A stretch of DNA of 59,911 nucleotides from Alistipes sp. GTDB taxonomy: Bacteria; Bacteroidota; Bacteroidia; Bacteroidales; Rikenellaceae. Made by a program: the position numbers and the translations under genes. The notes under the pieces are model-generated. The model saw nothing but the letters and a program-made list of their open reading frames with translations, was not told the origin of the DNA and did no database searches. Shown in pieces: positions 27,176 through 36,483 of this stretch (position 1 is the first letter of the stretch; each line of letters begins with the position of its first letter). The stretch covers positions 1 through 59,911 of the forward strand of contig JAGBTP010000006.1 of NCBI GenBank assembly GCA_017631255.1. The letters are read 5' to 3'.

Positions 27176-28783
27176 ATGAAAACAAGTACTTTAATTCTTA
27201 GAATAGTCGCGATTTTAGTTGTTTGTGCAGCGGTGGTCTTGCTCTTTCTTAAACGGGATAGTATCTTTGGTGAGAAGGAGCCTGAGCGAGCTCCGATAAC
27301 TGAAGCTATGGTCTACTATTTCGATGTTCAGCAGCTTGCGACTAAGGCGGCGATTAGTAAGCATATCGGCCCTGAGCAGCGTCGTCTGCTGGCAACTGCG
27401 GCAGCGGCGAATATCGAGGATAGTATCCTTGCATCGCACGCAGAGGCTATTTTTAATGACTTTAATCAGAGCGGTATCGACTTTACAAAGCCTATTTATG
27501 GCTACTTGCACAAGGGGAACAATGCTTTTGTTCATGTCGCTGAGGTGTGCGATGTAGATAACCTCAATAAGACTTTTGATGTCCTCTCCTATTTAGCAGA
27601 GCAAGAGACGGATGTGCCACTTAATATCGAGTGTTTTGATGATTATAGGGCTGTCTATTTTAATGAGTTTACAGTCTATTACAATGATAGCCGATTGGCG
27701 GCCATTGTGGTAGATGGTGCTGATGCTGCCGTGGTTGCAGATGAGGTTATGAGTTTGCCACTTTTGGATTTGTCTCTATTTGGTGATGCCGATGCAGCAC
27801 TCTATGTGGATATTAATCCAGCACTTAGCTATGTCGAGCAGAAGTATGCGGATGATGGTTACTCTAATCTTGTCGGTGCCCACGAAAATATTGGCGAGAA
27901 TGCTCAGCTTATCACATCGCTTACATTCGACCCGGGTAGAGTGATTGTAAGTACTCAGATTAGTGGAGTAGATACTTTGTCGCAAGATATTGAGAAAAAG
28001 ATTGTTAGTAATAATCATCTAAACTATATTAATGATGATGCTCTTGCGCTACTTGGAGCAAGAGTTGATGGTGTAAAGCTGGCCGAAATGCTTAAGCCTA
28101 TGCTCAGTCGTGAGCACTTGGCAAGGGTTGGCGTTGGATACAATAATGAGACTAGTATGGCCATTGCCATTATGCTTGATGCTATCGAGACCATAGATGG
28201 CGACTTGACAATCGCACTCGATTCGCTCGATATGAAACTTAAAAAGCACATAAACTATTATTGGGATAGCGCATCATATTACCCTGAGTTTAAGAGTGTT
28301 GATGCTGCGATTATGGCAGATGTGTCCGATACATATATCATCTCGAATGTTGCTCAGTTCGGTGCAGGCTTGTTGCAGAAGGTTGGTAATAATCACTACG
28401 CTTTGAAGCTTGGTGATTATGCGTTTAACCTCAAGCAGGATGAGAACCTACTCTTTGCTGGAGTGAATATGTTGCCAGAGCCTGCTGCATCGCCTGTTTC
28501 AAATGCTAGGTGGTTTGAGGATGTTAAAGAGAGTGTTTTCTACTTCGTTGTTAATGTTGATGAGGTGGAGAAAAATGGAGCGTATAGGTCGTATATTGAG
28601 TACACTGATGATGAATATTTAGCTGCTGTTATTGAGATGCTTAGTTATACTTACCTCACATGTGGTGCAGATTATAATATGGAGCTTGCAGTGGTATTTG
28701 ATAATGCAGAGGTCAATGCGCTTGAGCAGTTGAGTGATATCGTTATTCCTGTGTTCATTCAAGAAATGGATAGTCTTTATTAA
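27176..28783 (+). CDS. Anchored periplasmic protein, DUF4836-like
   Basis: 535 residues. The N-terminus is a membrane anchor (LILRIVAILVVCAAVVLLFL) without a proper lipobox, so it probably stays in the inner membrane facing the periplasm. The body resembles the Bacteroidetes DUF4836 family: it opens with a strand that names a shape (AMVYYFDVQQLATKAAI), has a hydrophobic core repeated twice, and includes DADAALYVDINPALSYVEQKY and LLGARVDGVKLAEMLKPML. I assign this from pattern memory only. Function unknown. It is the first gene of a set with an ABC ATPase and an FtsX-like permease, so it may be the periplasmic partner of that transporter. Confidence 0.7.
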   Translation: MKTSTLILRIVAILVVCAAVVLLFLKRDSIFGEKEPERAPITEAMVYYFDVQQLATKAAISKHIGPEQRRLLATAAAANIEDSILASHAEAIFNDFNQSGIDFTKPIYGYLHKGNNAFVHVAEVCDVDNLNKTFDVLSYLAEQETDVPLNIECFDDYRAVYFNEFTVYYNDSRLAAIVVDGADAAVVADEVMSLPLLDLSLFGDADAALYVDINPALSYVEQKYADDGYSNLVGAHENIGENAQLITSLTFDPGRVIVSTQISGVDTLSQDIEKKIVSNNHLNYINDDALALLGARVDGVKLAEMLKPMLSREHLARVGVGYNNETSMAIAIMLDAIETIDGDLTIALDSLDMKLKKHINYYWDSASYYPEFKSVDAAIMADVSDTYIISNVAQFGAGLLQKVGNNHYALKLGDYAFNLKQDENLLFAGVNMLPEPAASPVSNARWFEDVKESVFYFVVNVDEVEKNGAYRSYIEYTDDEYLAAVIEMLSYTYLTCGADYNMELAVVFDNAEVNALEQLSDIVIPVFIQEMDSLY

Positions 28784-28796
28784 ATAGTTTGGAGTT

Positions 28797-29441
28797 GTGA
28801 ATGAGATAAAATTACACTATGTAGTGCCAGAGATCTTTGCGCAGCGAGAAGGTCTCAGCTCCGATATTTGGCGCTCTGATATAGTTTTTGAGCGAGGTAA
28901 AAGCTATCTTATCAAGGCTGTGTCGGGCACGGGTAAATCGTCGTTGTGTAGTTATATGTATGGTCAGCGAGGAGACTATCGTGGTGATATCCTTTTTGAT
29001 GGCGAAAATATCTCAAGTTTTACTACAAATAGATGGTGTGATGTTCGTCAGCGCGAGATATCTATATTATTTCAGGATCTTAAACTCTTTGGCGAGCTGA
29101 CTGCGCTGCAAAATGTTGAGATTAAGAACAATATTACCAATACCAAGAGTCTTGCGGAGATAGTATCTTTGTTCGAGGAGCTGGGTATTGTAGATAAGCT
29201 CCACGCTCGCGCAGATCATATGTCTTTTGGTCAGCAGCAGCGTGTGGCGCTTATTCGCGCTCTGTGTCAGCCGTACGATTTTATTCTTTTGGATGAGCCA
29301 ATATCGCATCTCGATGATTGTAATAGCGATATTATGCGCGATATTGTGGTGCGCGAGGCTAAGCAGCGTGGTGCAGGTATTATCGCAACATCCATCGGTA
29401 AACATATGAATATAGATTACGATATATGTCTAAGTCTATGA
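28797..29441 (+). CDS. ABC transporter ATPase (FtsE/LolD-like)
   Basis: 214-residue ATP-binding subunit. Walker A is SGTGKSS (about 43-49), the Q loop is LFQDLKLFGEL, the signature is MSFGQQQRVAL instead of LSGGQ, and Walker B is FILLDEPISHLDD. The size and the absence of extra domains fit FtsE, LolD or MacB-type ATPases. The start is GTG at 28797; no ATG in frame is better placed. It lies 13 nt after the DUF4836-like gene and overlaps the permease gene by 16 nt, indicating tight coupling. Confidence 0.85.
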   Translation: MNEIKLHYVVPEIFAQREGLSSDIWRSDIVFERGKSYLIKAVSGTGKSSLCSYMYGQRGDYRGDILFDGENISSFTTNRWCDVRQREISILFQDLKLFGELTALQNVEIKNNITNTKSLAEIVSLFEELGIVDKLHARADHMSFGQQQRVALIRALCQPYDFILLDEPISHLDDCNSDIMRDIVVREAKQRGAGIIATSIGKHMNIDYDICLSL

Positions 29442-30622
29442 TACTTATATGGCAGCTTCTAAGGAAGCACATTAGCATCTTCGAGCTGGCGATTTTCTTC
29501 GTTGCCAACTTAATAGGTATGACCGTGATTCTGGCGGGTGTTCAGCTATATAGCGACCTAAAGCCTATGCTGTCGGGCGAGCAGGCGCTAATTGGAAGTG
29601 ATTATCTCGTAATCACGCACCCTGTTAAGCGTGTGGGTATAAATGCGACTTCGTTTAGTAGCGAAGATATTGCGGACTTGGTAAATCAGGAGTTTGTTGA
29701 GTCGGTCGGAGCCTTCTCTGCCTCGAAGTTTGAGGTTGACGGAAGTATTGTGTTCAATGGTCGTAGGCTGTCGACGATGCTATTCTTTGAGAGTGTGCCC
29801 GATGAGTTTCTGGATGTCGAAAGCAGGGGGTGGAAGTTTGATGCTAATAGTTCAATTATTCCTATAATTATACCTCGTAACTACCTGAATTTGTACAATT
29901 TTGGATTCAGTGCAACGCAGCAACTACCACAGATTACCGAGGATATGATAAAGAGTGTAAGCCTTGATATTCGCCTTCTTGGTAATGGTATGGCGGGTGA
30001 GTTTGTGGGGCGCATCGTAGGTTTTTCGAACCGCATAAACACCATCCTTGTGCCTGAGGAATTTATGGTGTGGGCAAATGCTTACTATGGTGGAGTTGAG
30101 TCAGTGGAGCCAACTCGCCTTATTTTGAAGGTTGGTAACCCGAGTGACCCTGCGTTAATGGCCTATTTGGCGGATCAAAATTACGAGATTGAGAATCAGC
30201 CTTCGGAGAGCAGCAAGGCTCTATTTATACTTAAAGTATGCGTTGCGATAATAATATGTATAGGTGTGTTATTTACGGTGTTATCGCTAATTATACTTAC
30301 GCTTAGTATCTATCTTTTGTTGCAGAAGAATATCACGAAACTTGAGAATTTGGTTCTTATTGGATACCCCCCTGCTCGCGTGGCAGTGCCGTATAATCTC
30401 ATTGCACTTGTGTTAAACCTCACAATACTTGCAGTGAGCCTTGTTATCATCTTCCTCTCTCAGGATTTGTATATGGCGCAGCTGTCGGAGATCGCTGGCT
30501 ATGAGATCTCGTCGTCACCGATGGTGGCAATACTTGTTGGCATCGCCTTTACGGCTCTGATTATAACATTCAACTTCTTTATAATCAATAGAAAGATAAG
30601 AAGTATATCAAGGAAAAGATGA
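29426..30622 (+). CDS. FtsX/MacB-like ABC permease
   Basis: 398 residues in the type VII ABC layout: helix 1 (about 18-42, ELAIFFVANLIGMTVILAGV), a large periplasmic domain (about 45-270), then three C-terminal helices (272-303, 325-350, 372-393), each typical of the FtsX/LolC/MacB core (VLFTVLSLIILTLSIYLLLQ). Such permeases drive mechanical work across the envelope and do not move substrate through a channel. Only one permease is encoded, so it would act as a homodimer, unlike LolCE. It is coupled to the ATPase and to the GNAT gene downstream (overlap of 4 nt). Confidence 0.82.
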   Translation: MSKSMILIWQLLRKHISIFELAIFFVANLIGMTVILAGVQLYSDLKPMLSGEQALIGSDYLVITHPVKRVGINATSFSSEDIADLVNQEFVESVGAFSASKFEVDGSIVFNGRRLSTMLFFESVPDEFLDVESRGWKFDANSSIIPIIIPRNYLNLYNFGFSATQQLPQITEDMIKSVSLDIRLLGNGMAGEFVGRIVGFSNRINTILVPEEFMVWANAYYGGVESVEPTRLILKVGNPSDPALMAYLADQNYEIENQPSESSKALFILKVCVAIIICIGVLFTVLSLIILTLSIYLLLQKNITKLENLVLIGYPPARVAVPYNLIALVLNLTILAVSLVIIFLSQDLYMAQLSEIAGYEISSSPMVAILVGIAFTALIITFNFFIINRKIRSISRKR

Positions 30623-31137
30623 TTAGAAAGACCGTAAGCACTGACATAGAGCCGATTATGGCTATAGTACACGATGCCCAGCAGGCATTGCGCGAACTTG
30701 GCATCGATCAGTGGCAAAATGGCTACCCTACGCGTGATATAATTCTGGGTGATATTGCCGATGGTGTGGGCTTTGTGTGTGTTGATGGAGAGGGCACTGT
30801 GTTGGGTTATGTGGCAATAGTGTTAACGGGTGAGGTGGTCTATAAGCAACTTGATGATAGTGCGTGGCATACTGGTGAGGACTATGTTGTGGTGCATCGT
30901 TTGTGTGTTAAGTCAGGCTCCTATCGCAAGGGTGTTGCGACTGCGCTTATGCGCTATGCAGCGGATTGTGCGCGTAAACACGCCTTTACGGGCTTCCGTA
31001 TCGATACGCATCGAGGCAATACAAGGATGCTCAATATGTTGGCGACCTTGGGTTTTGAGCCTACGGGAGTGATTGATTATGATGGCAGCGAGAGGGTCGC
31101 GTATGACCTAAATCTTGGTTTAAGTAAAATATTGTAA
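30619..31137 (+). CDS. GNAT-family N-acetyltransferase
   Basis: 172 residues with the acetyl-CoA binding motif in SYRKGVATALMRYAADCARK (R-x-x-G-x-A form) and the later FRIDTHRGNTRMLNMLATLGFEPTG, both typical of GNAT enzymes. Substrate unknown. It overlaps the permease stop by 4 nt (ATGA), so it is translated with the ABC operon, though no functional link is shown. Confidence 0.88.
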   Translation: MIRKTVSTDIEPIMAIVHDAQQALRELGIDQWQNGYPTRDIILGDIADGVGFVCVDGEGTVLGYVAIVLTGEVVYKQLDDSAWHTGEDYVVVHRLCVKSGSYRKGVATALMRYAADCARKHAFTGFRIDTHRGNTRMLNMLATLGFEPTGVIDYDGSERVAYDLNLGLSKIL

Positions 31138-31148
31138 CGAACAAATAT

Positions 31149-33017
31149 ATGGCAAGTTATCTGCAAGTAGATAATATTTCAAAATCCTATGGCGATAGGA
31201 CACTGTTTAGAAACATCAGTTTCAACATCAATGAGGGTGACAAGATAGCACTTGTTGCACCTAACGGCACGGGAAAGTCGTCGCTCTTGAAAATCCTTGC
31301 TGGCGTGGAGCACTCCGATGGTGGTGGCGAAGTGAAGTTTATGAAGGACATCCGTGTGGCGTTCCTCGATCAGGATATGATCTTCGATCCTAAGCGCACC
31401 ATATTCGAGGAGGTATATGCGCGCATCGGAGATATATCGCCAGAGCTCAGTGAGTATGAGGCGGCGCTTACGGCGGGTGACGAGAAGCGTCTTGAGCTTG
31501 CTATTGCGGCAATGGATGCCTCGGATGGTTGGAATATTGAGCAAAAGATTCGTCAGGTGCTCACCTCGCTAAAGATTGAGCGCTGGGAGCAGGCTATGGG
31601 TGAGTTGTCGGGTGGCGAGGCAAAGCGCGTGGCGCTGGCATGTATGATATTGCAGAACGCCGAGTTCCTGATAATGGATGAGCCAACGAACCATCTCGAT
31701 ATCGACATTATCGAGTACTTGGAGGGTTACTTACAGCGTTCACGATGCACCTTGCTTATGGTAACTCACGATCGCTATTTCCTTGATCGTGTGTGCAATA
31801 CGATTATGGAGATAGATCGTGGCAGTATCTATACCTATCGTGGTAACTATACCAAGTACCTCGAGAAACGCGAGGAGCGATATACGAATATGCAGGCTGA
31901 GATTGATAAGTCGCGCAACCTGCTGCGTCGTGAATTGGAGTGGATTCGTAGTACGCCACAGGCGCGTACGGGCAAGGCGCGATACCGTATAAATGCCTTC
32001 TACGATCTAAAGGATAAGGCTTCGGTGAGCCTGCGTACAGATAACATTGAGATTGATGTGGCAACATCGCGCTTAGGTCGTAAGATTATAGACTGTATGG
32101 ATGTGAGTCTTGCCTACGAGGGTCGCAAGATGCTCGACAGCTTCTCGTATAAGTTTACGCGTGGTGAGCGAGTAGGTATTGTCGGTCGTAATGGTGTGGG
32201 TAAGACCACTTTCCTTAATCTTATCTCAGGTAAAATAGAGCCTGATGCGGGCGTTATCGAGCAGGGTGAGACGCTGCGTGTGGGTTACTACTCGCAGCGA
32301 GGCATATCGTTTAAGCCAGGTCAGACCGTACTCGAGTGTGTGCAGGAGATTGCTGATGTTGTTAAGGCTTCGGATGGTCACGCCATCTCGGCTACGACAT
32401 ACCTCAATCGTTTTCTCTTTCCGCACGATAGCTTCAACAAGCGCGTGGATATATTGAGCGGCGGTGAGCGTCGTCGCCTCTACCTCCTTATGGTGCTGAT
32501 GCAGAACCCTAATATGCTTATCCTCGATGAGCCAACTAACGATCTCGATATTATGACACTCAATGTGTTGGAGGAGTACTTGCAGGAGTTTAAGGGTTCG
32601 CTTATCATTGTTTCGCACGACCGCTACTTCCTCGATAAGTGTGTCGACCATCTCTTTGTATTCGAGGGTGATGGCCGAATTAAGGACTTTGTGGGTCATT
32701 ATAGCGAGTATCGTGAATATATCAAGGAGAAGGAGAGCGCTGAGCGTAGTGCCGAGCGCAGTGCAGCTCCACAGAAGAGTGCACCGACGCGAACACACAA
32801 CACTTCGAAGCGCAAACTATCATACAAGGAGCAGCGTGAGTTGGAGCAGATTGAGGCTGACCTTTCGGCACTTGCGGAGGAGCGTGCGCAGCTTGAGAGT
32901 GAGATATCATCGGGCACACTACCCTACGACCGCCTTAGTGAGGTGTCGAAGCGCATTGAAGCCATCATCACTATAGTCGACGAGAAGGAGATGCGTTGGC
33001 TGGAGCTAAATGAGTAA
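31149..33017 (+). CDS. ABC-F family ATPase (Uup-like)
   Basis: 622 residues, two ABC domains, no membrane part. Domain 1: Walker A APNGTGKSSLLK (about 36-47), signature ELSGGEAKRVA, Walker B FLIMDEPTNHLD. Domain 2: Walker A GRNGVGKTTFLN, signature ILSGGERRRLY, Walker B MLILDEPTNDLD. The linker carries the P-site tRNA-interaction type motif (RRELEWIRSTPQARTGKARYRI) and a coiled-coil C-terminus (about 540-620) as in Uup. ABC-F proteins act on ribosomes, and Uup also has a role in DNA stability. It starts 11 nt after the GNAT gene. Confidence 0.9.
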   Translation: MASYLQVDNISKSYGDRTLFRNISFNINEGDKIALVAPNGTGKSSLLKILAGVEHSDGGGEVKFMKDIRVAFLDQDMIFDPKRTIFEEVYARIGDISPELSEYEAALTAGDEKRLELAIAAMDASDGWNIEQKIRQVLTSLKIERWEQAMGELSGGEAKRVALACMILQNAEFLIMDEPTNHLDIDIIEYLEGYLQRSRCTLLMVTHDRYFLDRVCNTIMEIDRGSIYTYRGNYTKYLEKREERYTNMQAEIDKSRNLLRRELEWIRSTPQARTGKARYRINAFYDLKDKASVSLRTDNIEIDVATSRLGRKIIDCMDVSLAYEGRKMLDSFSYKFTRGERVGIVGRNGVGKTTFLNLISGKIEPDAGVIEQGETLRVGYYSQRGISFKPGQTVLECVQEIADVVKASDGHAISATTYLNRFLFPHDSFNKRVDILSGGERRRLYLLMVLMQNPNMLILDEPTNDLDIMTLNVLEEYLQEFKGSLIIVSHDRYFLDKCVDHLFVFEGDGRIKDFVGHYSEYREYIKEKESAERSAERSAAPQKSAPTRTHNTSKRKLSYKEQRELEQIEADLSALAEERAQLESEISSGTLPYDRLSEVSKRIEAIITIVDEKEMRWLELNE

Positions 33018-33085
33018 ATGTGAGAGCTAAGGGTAGTTAGTCAATACCCTACTACCTGCAGTATTGATAAATTCGCATAATTACA

Positions 33086-33128
33086 AAATGCCTTGCAGTG
33101 TTCAGTATCGAATCGCTGCAAGGCATTT
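33086..33128. terminator. Bidirectional terminator
   Basis: Arms AAATGCCTTGCAG and CTGCAAGGCATTT form a 13-bp perfect stem, between convergent operons. Confidence 0.88.
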
Positions 33129-33141
33129 ATTTATGTCGTAA

Positions 33142-33438
33142 TTAACCTCTCTTACCCCAGGTGTTGATGATGCCGATGGCGACAAAGGCGAGGATGAAGA
33201 GGAGGATAGCGATGAGGATGGTGTAAATCTCAGGCATTATCTGCATAAGAAAAACTGCGCCCGCAACAACAAACATAAGCGTACCGAGCACTCCTCGTAC
33301 CCTGCGCATATTGTACCTCTCTCGCTCTTCGTGCGATGCGGTGTTATACCCTGCTATCAGCCAATCTCCTTTGCCTAAGAGTATTACAATTCCAAGTACA
33401 AGCAAAAGTCCAGGGATTATGAAAAGCCCAAATGACAT
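33142..33438 (-). CDS. DUF3784 family membrane protein
   Basis: 98 residues with three membrane segments (about 4-24, 50-70, 73-93) and the DUF3784-type middle GKGDWLIAGYNTASHEERERYN. Function unknown. It lies 3 nt after the DUF1963 gene and is the last gene of a four-gene set. Confidence 0.85.
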   Translation of the reverse strand: MSFGLFIIPGLLLVLGIVILLGKGDWLIAGYNTASHEERERYNMRRVRGVLGTLMFVVAGAVFLMQIMPEIYTILIAILLFILAFVAIGIINTWGKRG

Positions 33439-33441
33439 AGG

Positions 33442-34065
33442 TTAATAAGAATGGAGGGTGAATTTCACATCGTCGAAGTTTTGCTTGGCAAGGGCGTCGG
33501 GCTTCATCGTAAAGTTGATAAGGCCGCAGTCGTAGAAGCGCAAGTTCCAGCGCTCCTCCTCGTCGACCTGAAGTAGCGAGATATCATCGGCTTCGTCCTC
33601 GTAACCCTCTGTCATTGCAGGTCTACCGAGGAGTTTATGTCCGAAACTGCAATCGTCAGTGGGCTCAAAAGTCATCTTCTCGGCAGCAAGCACAGCTGAG
33701 CTGCCATCCTCCCAATAGGCTTCGTGAGTACATAGCTCGTTGCAGTTGGGTGAGTATATCACCTTAAAAGACTCCTTGTCCCAATCGCCGATGCACTCCA
33801 CCATAGCATCCTCGTCGCCACAAAAGTAGTCGATGTCGGCAAAGAACCATAGCATACCGCTATGAGGAAGTAATCCCTCGGTGTCGAGATGTGCGATATC
33901 CTCAAGGCGAATCTGGCATATGAATGTCAGGAGTGCCTCGCCCTCATCGTCGCTGCCAGCACGACAAGGCCATGCTACACCCTTTGGAAGGTCGGGTGTA
34001 CCCCACCAATGACTCTTACCACGAAGGTCCTCGGTTGTCGGCTCTGTTAAAATCTTAATTGCCAT
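33442..34065 (-). CDS. DUF1963 (YwqG-like) protein
   Basis: 207 residues, cytoplasmic, acidic. The pattern SHWWGTPDLPKGVAWPC followed by LTFICQIRLEDIAHLD and MLWFFADIDY is that of the YwqG/DUF1963 family, and the end LINFTMKPDALAKQNFDDVKF is also typical. The function is unproven; DUF1963 proteins often occur beside toxin or immunity genes, but no toxin is visible here. It lies 12 nt after the Sel1-repeat gene. Confidence 0.8.
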   Translation of the reverse strand: MAIKILTEPTTEDLRGKSHWWGTPDLPKGVAWPCRAGSDDEGEALLTFICQIRLEDIAHLDTEGLLPHSGMLWFFADIDYFCGDEDAMVECIGDWDKESFKVIYSPNCNELCTHEAYWEDGSSAVLAAEKMTFEPTDDCSFGHKLLGRPAMTEGYEDEADDISLLQVDEEERWNLRFYDCGLINFTMKPDALAKQNFDDVKFTLHSY

Positions 34066-34077
34066 AGTATCATCAAT

Positions 34078-35211
34078 TTAAGCCCAAGCATCGTAACGAC
34101 CATCGTCGTCCATCTCTGGGTCTGCCATATCGTTGTAAATAGGGATAAAATACTTCTCAATCTCGTCGGCGTACTCCTTTAGTCTACCCTCGTAGTAGGC
34201 GTCAACCGTAGCAACAACGAGCCTTTCCGAGCCACCGCGTGCGCCTTTGAGGGCGCATTGGTCGCTAAGTTCGTTATCCTCATCCAATGCAGCAAAGAAG
34301 TCGTTTTGAAGCATATCGTACATTGCCTCGACACATATAACAGAGTTGAAGAGCACACCTCGCTTATATATCTCCATGGCCATACCATAGTCTACATCTT
34401 GGCCATAAAGACCATTCTCATAGACCTTGCCGAGGAGATAGCACGCAACAGGAAGACCCGCTTTGTAGCCCGTATCGTATGCACTGATGATGCTGTTGGC
34501 AAGGGCGGCCTTCTCCGCTGCATCCTCGTTACTCATCTCCTCCCAATCCTTTGCTATGTGGCAAGCGTAATGCACGAGCGATGTCGTGTCGTTTCTATCA
34601 ATGCCCTCTTGAAGTGTCTCCTTGTACCACTCCTCATCCTCTATCTCGTAGTCATCGTCGAAGGCCCGCGCTACGGCCAAGTTGTACCACGCGTCGTCGT
34701 AGCCACCATTCACAGCACCTTCGTACCATACTGTCGAGAAGTAGAGCCCATCCTTAATTTCGGTGGCCAGACCCATCATATGATGCCATATTGGGTTGTC
34801 GCTGGTTTGCAGGAGTTCTGAAAGAAGCTCTATGGCCTTGTCCAAATCGACCTCATAGCCCCACTTGCCGAAGATGATGTTCTCGATATATACCTTGGTG
34901 GCATACTCACTCTTGTTCTCAAGTGCGAGCTCCAGGAGTTCTTGCGCATCTAAGAACATTTCAGGTAGCATACCCTCTTCGCAGAGTATCGCAGCCTTTG
35001 CTACATAGGCATCTATGACGCCACCCTCTGCTGCGGTTGCCAGAAGCGGATCTACTTGATCAAGATAGTCGTCCGTATCGCGCCACGCAAGCAGAATCTG
35101 TGCCAGCTTATAACTTGCTACGGGGTCGCCCTCGCTCGCACGCTGCTCGATAATTGTAATTTCACTCTCAGGAAGATTCCTCACCTTCGATGGTATAAAA
35201 AAGTCTCTCAT
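34078..35211 (-). CDS. Sel1-like repeat protein
   Basis: 377 residues built from helical repeats of the Sel1/TPR type: GDPVASYKLAQILLAW, GYDDAWYNLAVARAF and AGLPVACYLLGKVYENGLYG fit the repeat (A-x-Y-x-L-G-x-x-Y-x-x-G). It has no signal peptide, so it is cytoplasmic, and it is probably a protein-binding scaffold. I start at the ATG 35211 (MRDFFIPSKV); the ATG 102 nt upstream would run back into the next gene. It lies between a DUF1963 gene and an unknown gene in the same operon. Confidence 0.8.
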   Translation of the reverse strand: MRDFFIPSKVRNLPESEITIIEQRASEGDPVASYKLAQILLAWRDTDDYLDQVDPLLATAAEGGVIDAYVAKAAILCEEGMLPEMFLDAQELLELALENKSEYATKVYIENIIFGKWGYEVDLDKAIELLSELLQTSDNPIWHHMMGLATEIKDGLYFSTVWYEGAVNGGYDDAWYNLAVARAFDDDYEIEDEEWYKETLQEGIDRNDTTSLVHYACHIAKDWEEMSNEDAAEKAALANSIISAYDTGYKAGLPVACYLLGKVYENGLYGQDVDYGMAMEIYKRGVLFNSVICVEAMYDMLQNDFFAALDEDNELSDQCALKGARGGSERLVVATVDAYYEGRLKEYADEIEKYFIPIYNDMADPEMDDDGRYDAWA

Positions 35212-35225
35212 AGTCGTATTCGTTG

Positions 35226-36158
35226 TTAGTCGAACATAACTCGTGGGTTCATCGTTGCGACGCTTCGCCACTCGATGCCTCTGCTGGCGAGGGCCGCCCT
35301 CTTGGCACTCCAATATGCGTGGCAGAAGCCCATACCGCGTAGCTCATCCTTGAACATATCATCGAGCTCGCACTCTACCTCGTAGATTGACTCCTCGTAT
35401 TTGCGTGACATCTGCACGGTATCTCTCTTTAGCATTCCTCCGAGGCCCTGCCATAGCTCCTTCGCATGGTCGCTAGGCGTCTCCTCAACTATCCAGCATA
35501 GCTTATCACGATACTCGTCGACCTGCGTGAAGAAACAGCGTTGTAGGTCTTGGCCAATCTCTTTGTCGCACGCATCAAAGTCTACAAACTCCAGCATATG
35601 TCGATAGTACTCGCAGAATGATTGATAGAGGCGAGGCGCCTCGGTAATCTCTATCATATCCTCGTCGATTACGCGCTGACAAACAAGTAGTCGTAGTTCT
35701 GGTAGGAACTCTGCATCGTTAAATGAGATGCAGTGTTTCATTAGTCTCAAGCACTCACGACCAAGCGCGATATTCTTCCAAAAGTTGCCCTCGTTGGCAT
35801 TGGCGAACATCCTGTTAAATGCCTCGACAAACGCATCGGTAGCACCCTCCTTTGTTACCTCGTTTGACTCAAAGAAAAGTATATAGCGCTCAGTGATAGA
35901 TAGATGTTCGTTTGGAACGCCATATGCGGGAGTGCCGAGCACCTGCCAATCGCGATTTAAGACCATCGTTGCGTTATGATAGCTAAGCTCCACCTTGGTA
36001 TCATCGACTGACACAATGCACAGAGGTGCGTCGAAAACCTCAAATTGTGCACCTTCGACAATCTCTGCCGCATCAATCTTTGCGTAGTGTCTGCTGCGGT
36101 TGCAGAGGCTCATATCCCACGACTCGACTATCTTTATGATGTTTAATGATTGCTCCAT
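35226..36158 (-). CDS. Unrecognised cytoplasmic protein
   Basis: 310 residues, no signal peptide or membrane segment. I do not recognise the family. The N-terminal 90 residues are beta-rich (FEVFDAPLCIVSVDDTKVELSY), the middle is helical and Cys/Glu-rich, and the end contains Arg/Tyr-rich helices. It is the first gene of the set Unknown-Sel1-DUF1963-DUF3784, 14 nt before the Sel1 gene. No TAnnTTTG match is visible in front of it. Confidence 0.6.
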   Translation of the reverse strand: MEQSLNIIKIVESWDMSLCNRSRHYAKIDAAEIVEGAQFEVFDAPLCIVSVDDTKVELSYHNATMVLNRDWQVLGTPAYGVPNEHLSITERYILFFESNEVTKEGATDAFVEAFNRMFANANEGNFWKNIALGRECLRLMKHCISFNDAEFLPELRLLVCQRVIDEDMIEITEAPRLYQSFCEYYRHMLEFVDFDACDKEIGQDLQRCFFTQVDEYRDKLCWIVEETPSDHAKELWQGLGGMLKRDTVQMSRKYEESIYEVECELDDMFKDELRGMGFCHAYWSAKRAALASRGIEWRSVATMNPRVMFD

Positions 36159-36483
36159 AGCCTAAAGTGTAAAAAAAGTTAAAACCTACCTTGTGGTGTA
36201 ATGTTTAGATGGGGGCGGGTTGCAAGGTCTCGACATATGCCGTAGCGGCATAGTTAAGCATTGTAAAGTTAGTATAAAATATTGGAATCTCCAAATAATA
36301 GGTGTTGTATCCACGAACATAGTGGCGATATGTAAGGAGCGCGCGTGATGGTGAGGTGCTGTGGATACAAAAAAGCCCTGCCGTGGATGCGTACATCTTC
36401 GAGCAGGGCTTCGGTGTTAGTGCGTGATTTTGCAATCGTCGCGCTGTGTAGTATTTACGACACAAAAGTGTCGGTTGAGAGGG
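36159..36483. other. Intergenic stretch without a convincing gene
   Basis: About 325 bases between two minus-strand operons. It holds the terminator of the lipoprotein operon (36367-36411). The rest is AT-rich without codon structure; the short open frames there look like chance. Confidence 0.6.
36367..36411 (-). terminator. Terminator of the lipoprotein operon
   Basis: Stem AAGCCCTGC/GCAGGGCTT at 36373-36381 and 36403-36411, followed on the minus strand by a T run, about 70 nt after the last lipoprotein gene. Confidence 0.8.

Noticed and set aside
35212-35313. Upstream start of the Sel1 gene at 35313
   Set aside because: It would place 34 residues inside the next gene in another frame and they have no Sel1 features; the ATG at 35211 fits the operon spacing.
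36205-36465. Possible small gene in the 36.2-36.5 kb gap
   Set aside because: The open frame runs through a terminator hairpin and has no start signal or recognisable protein.
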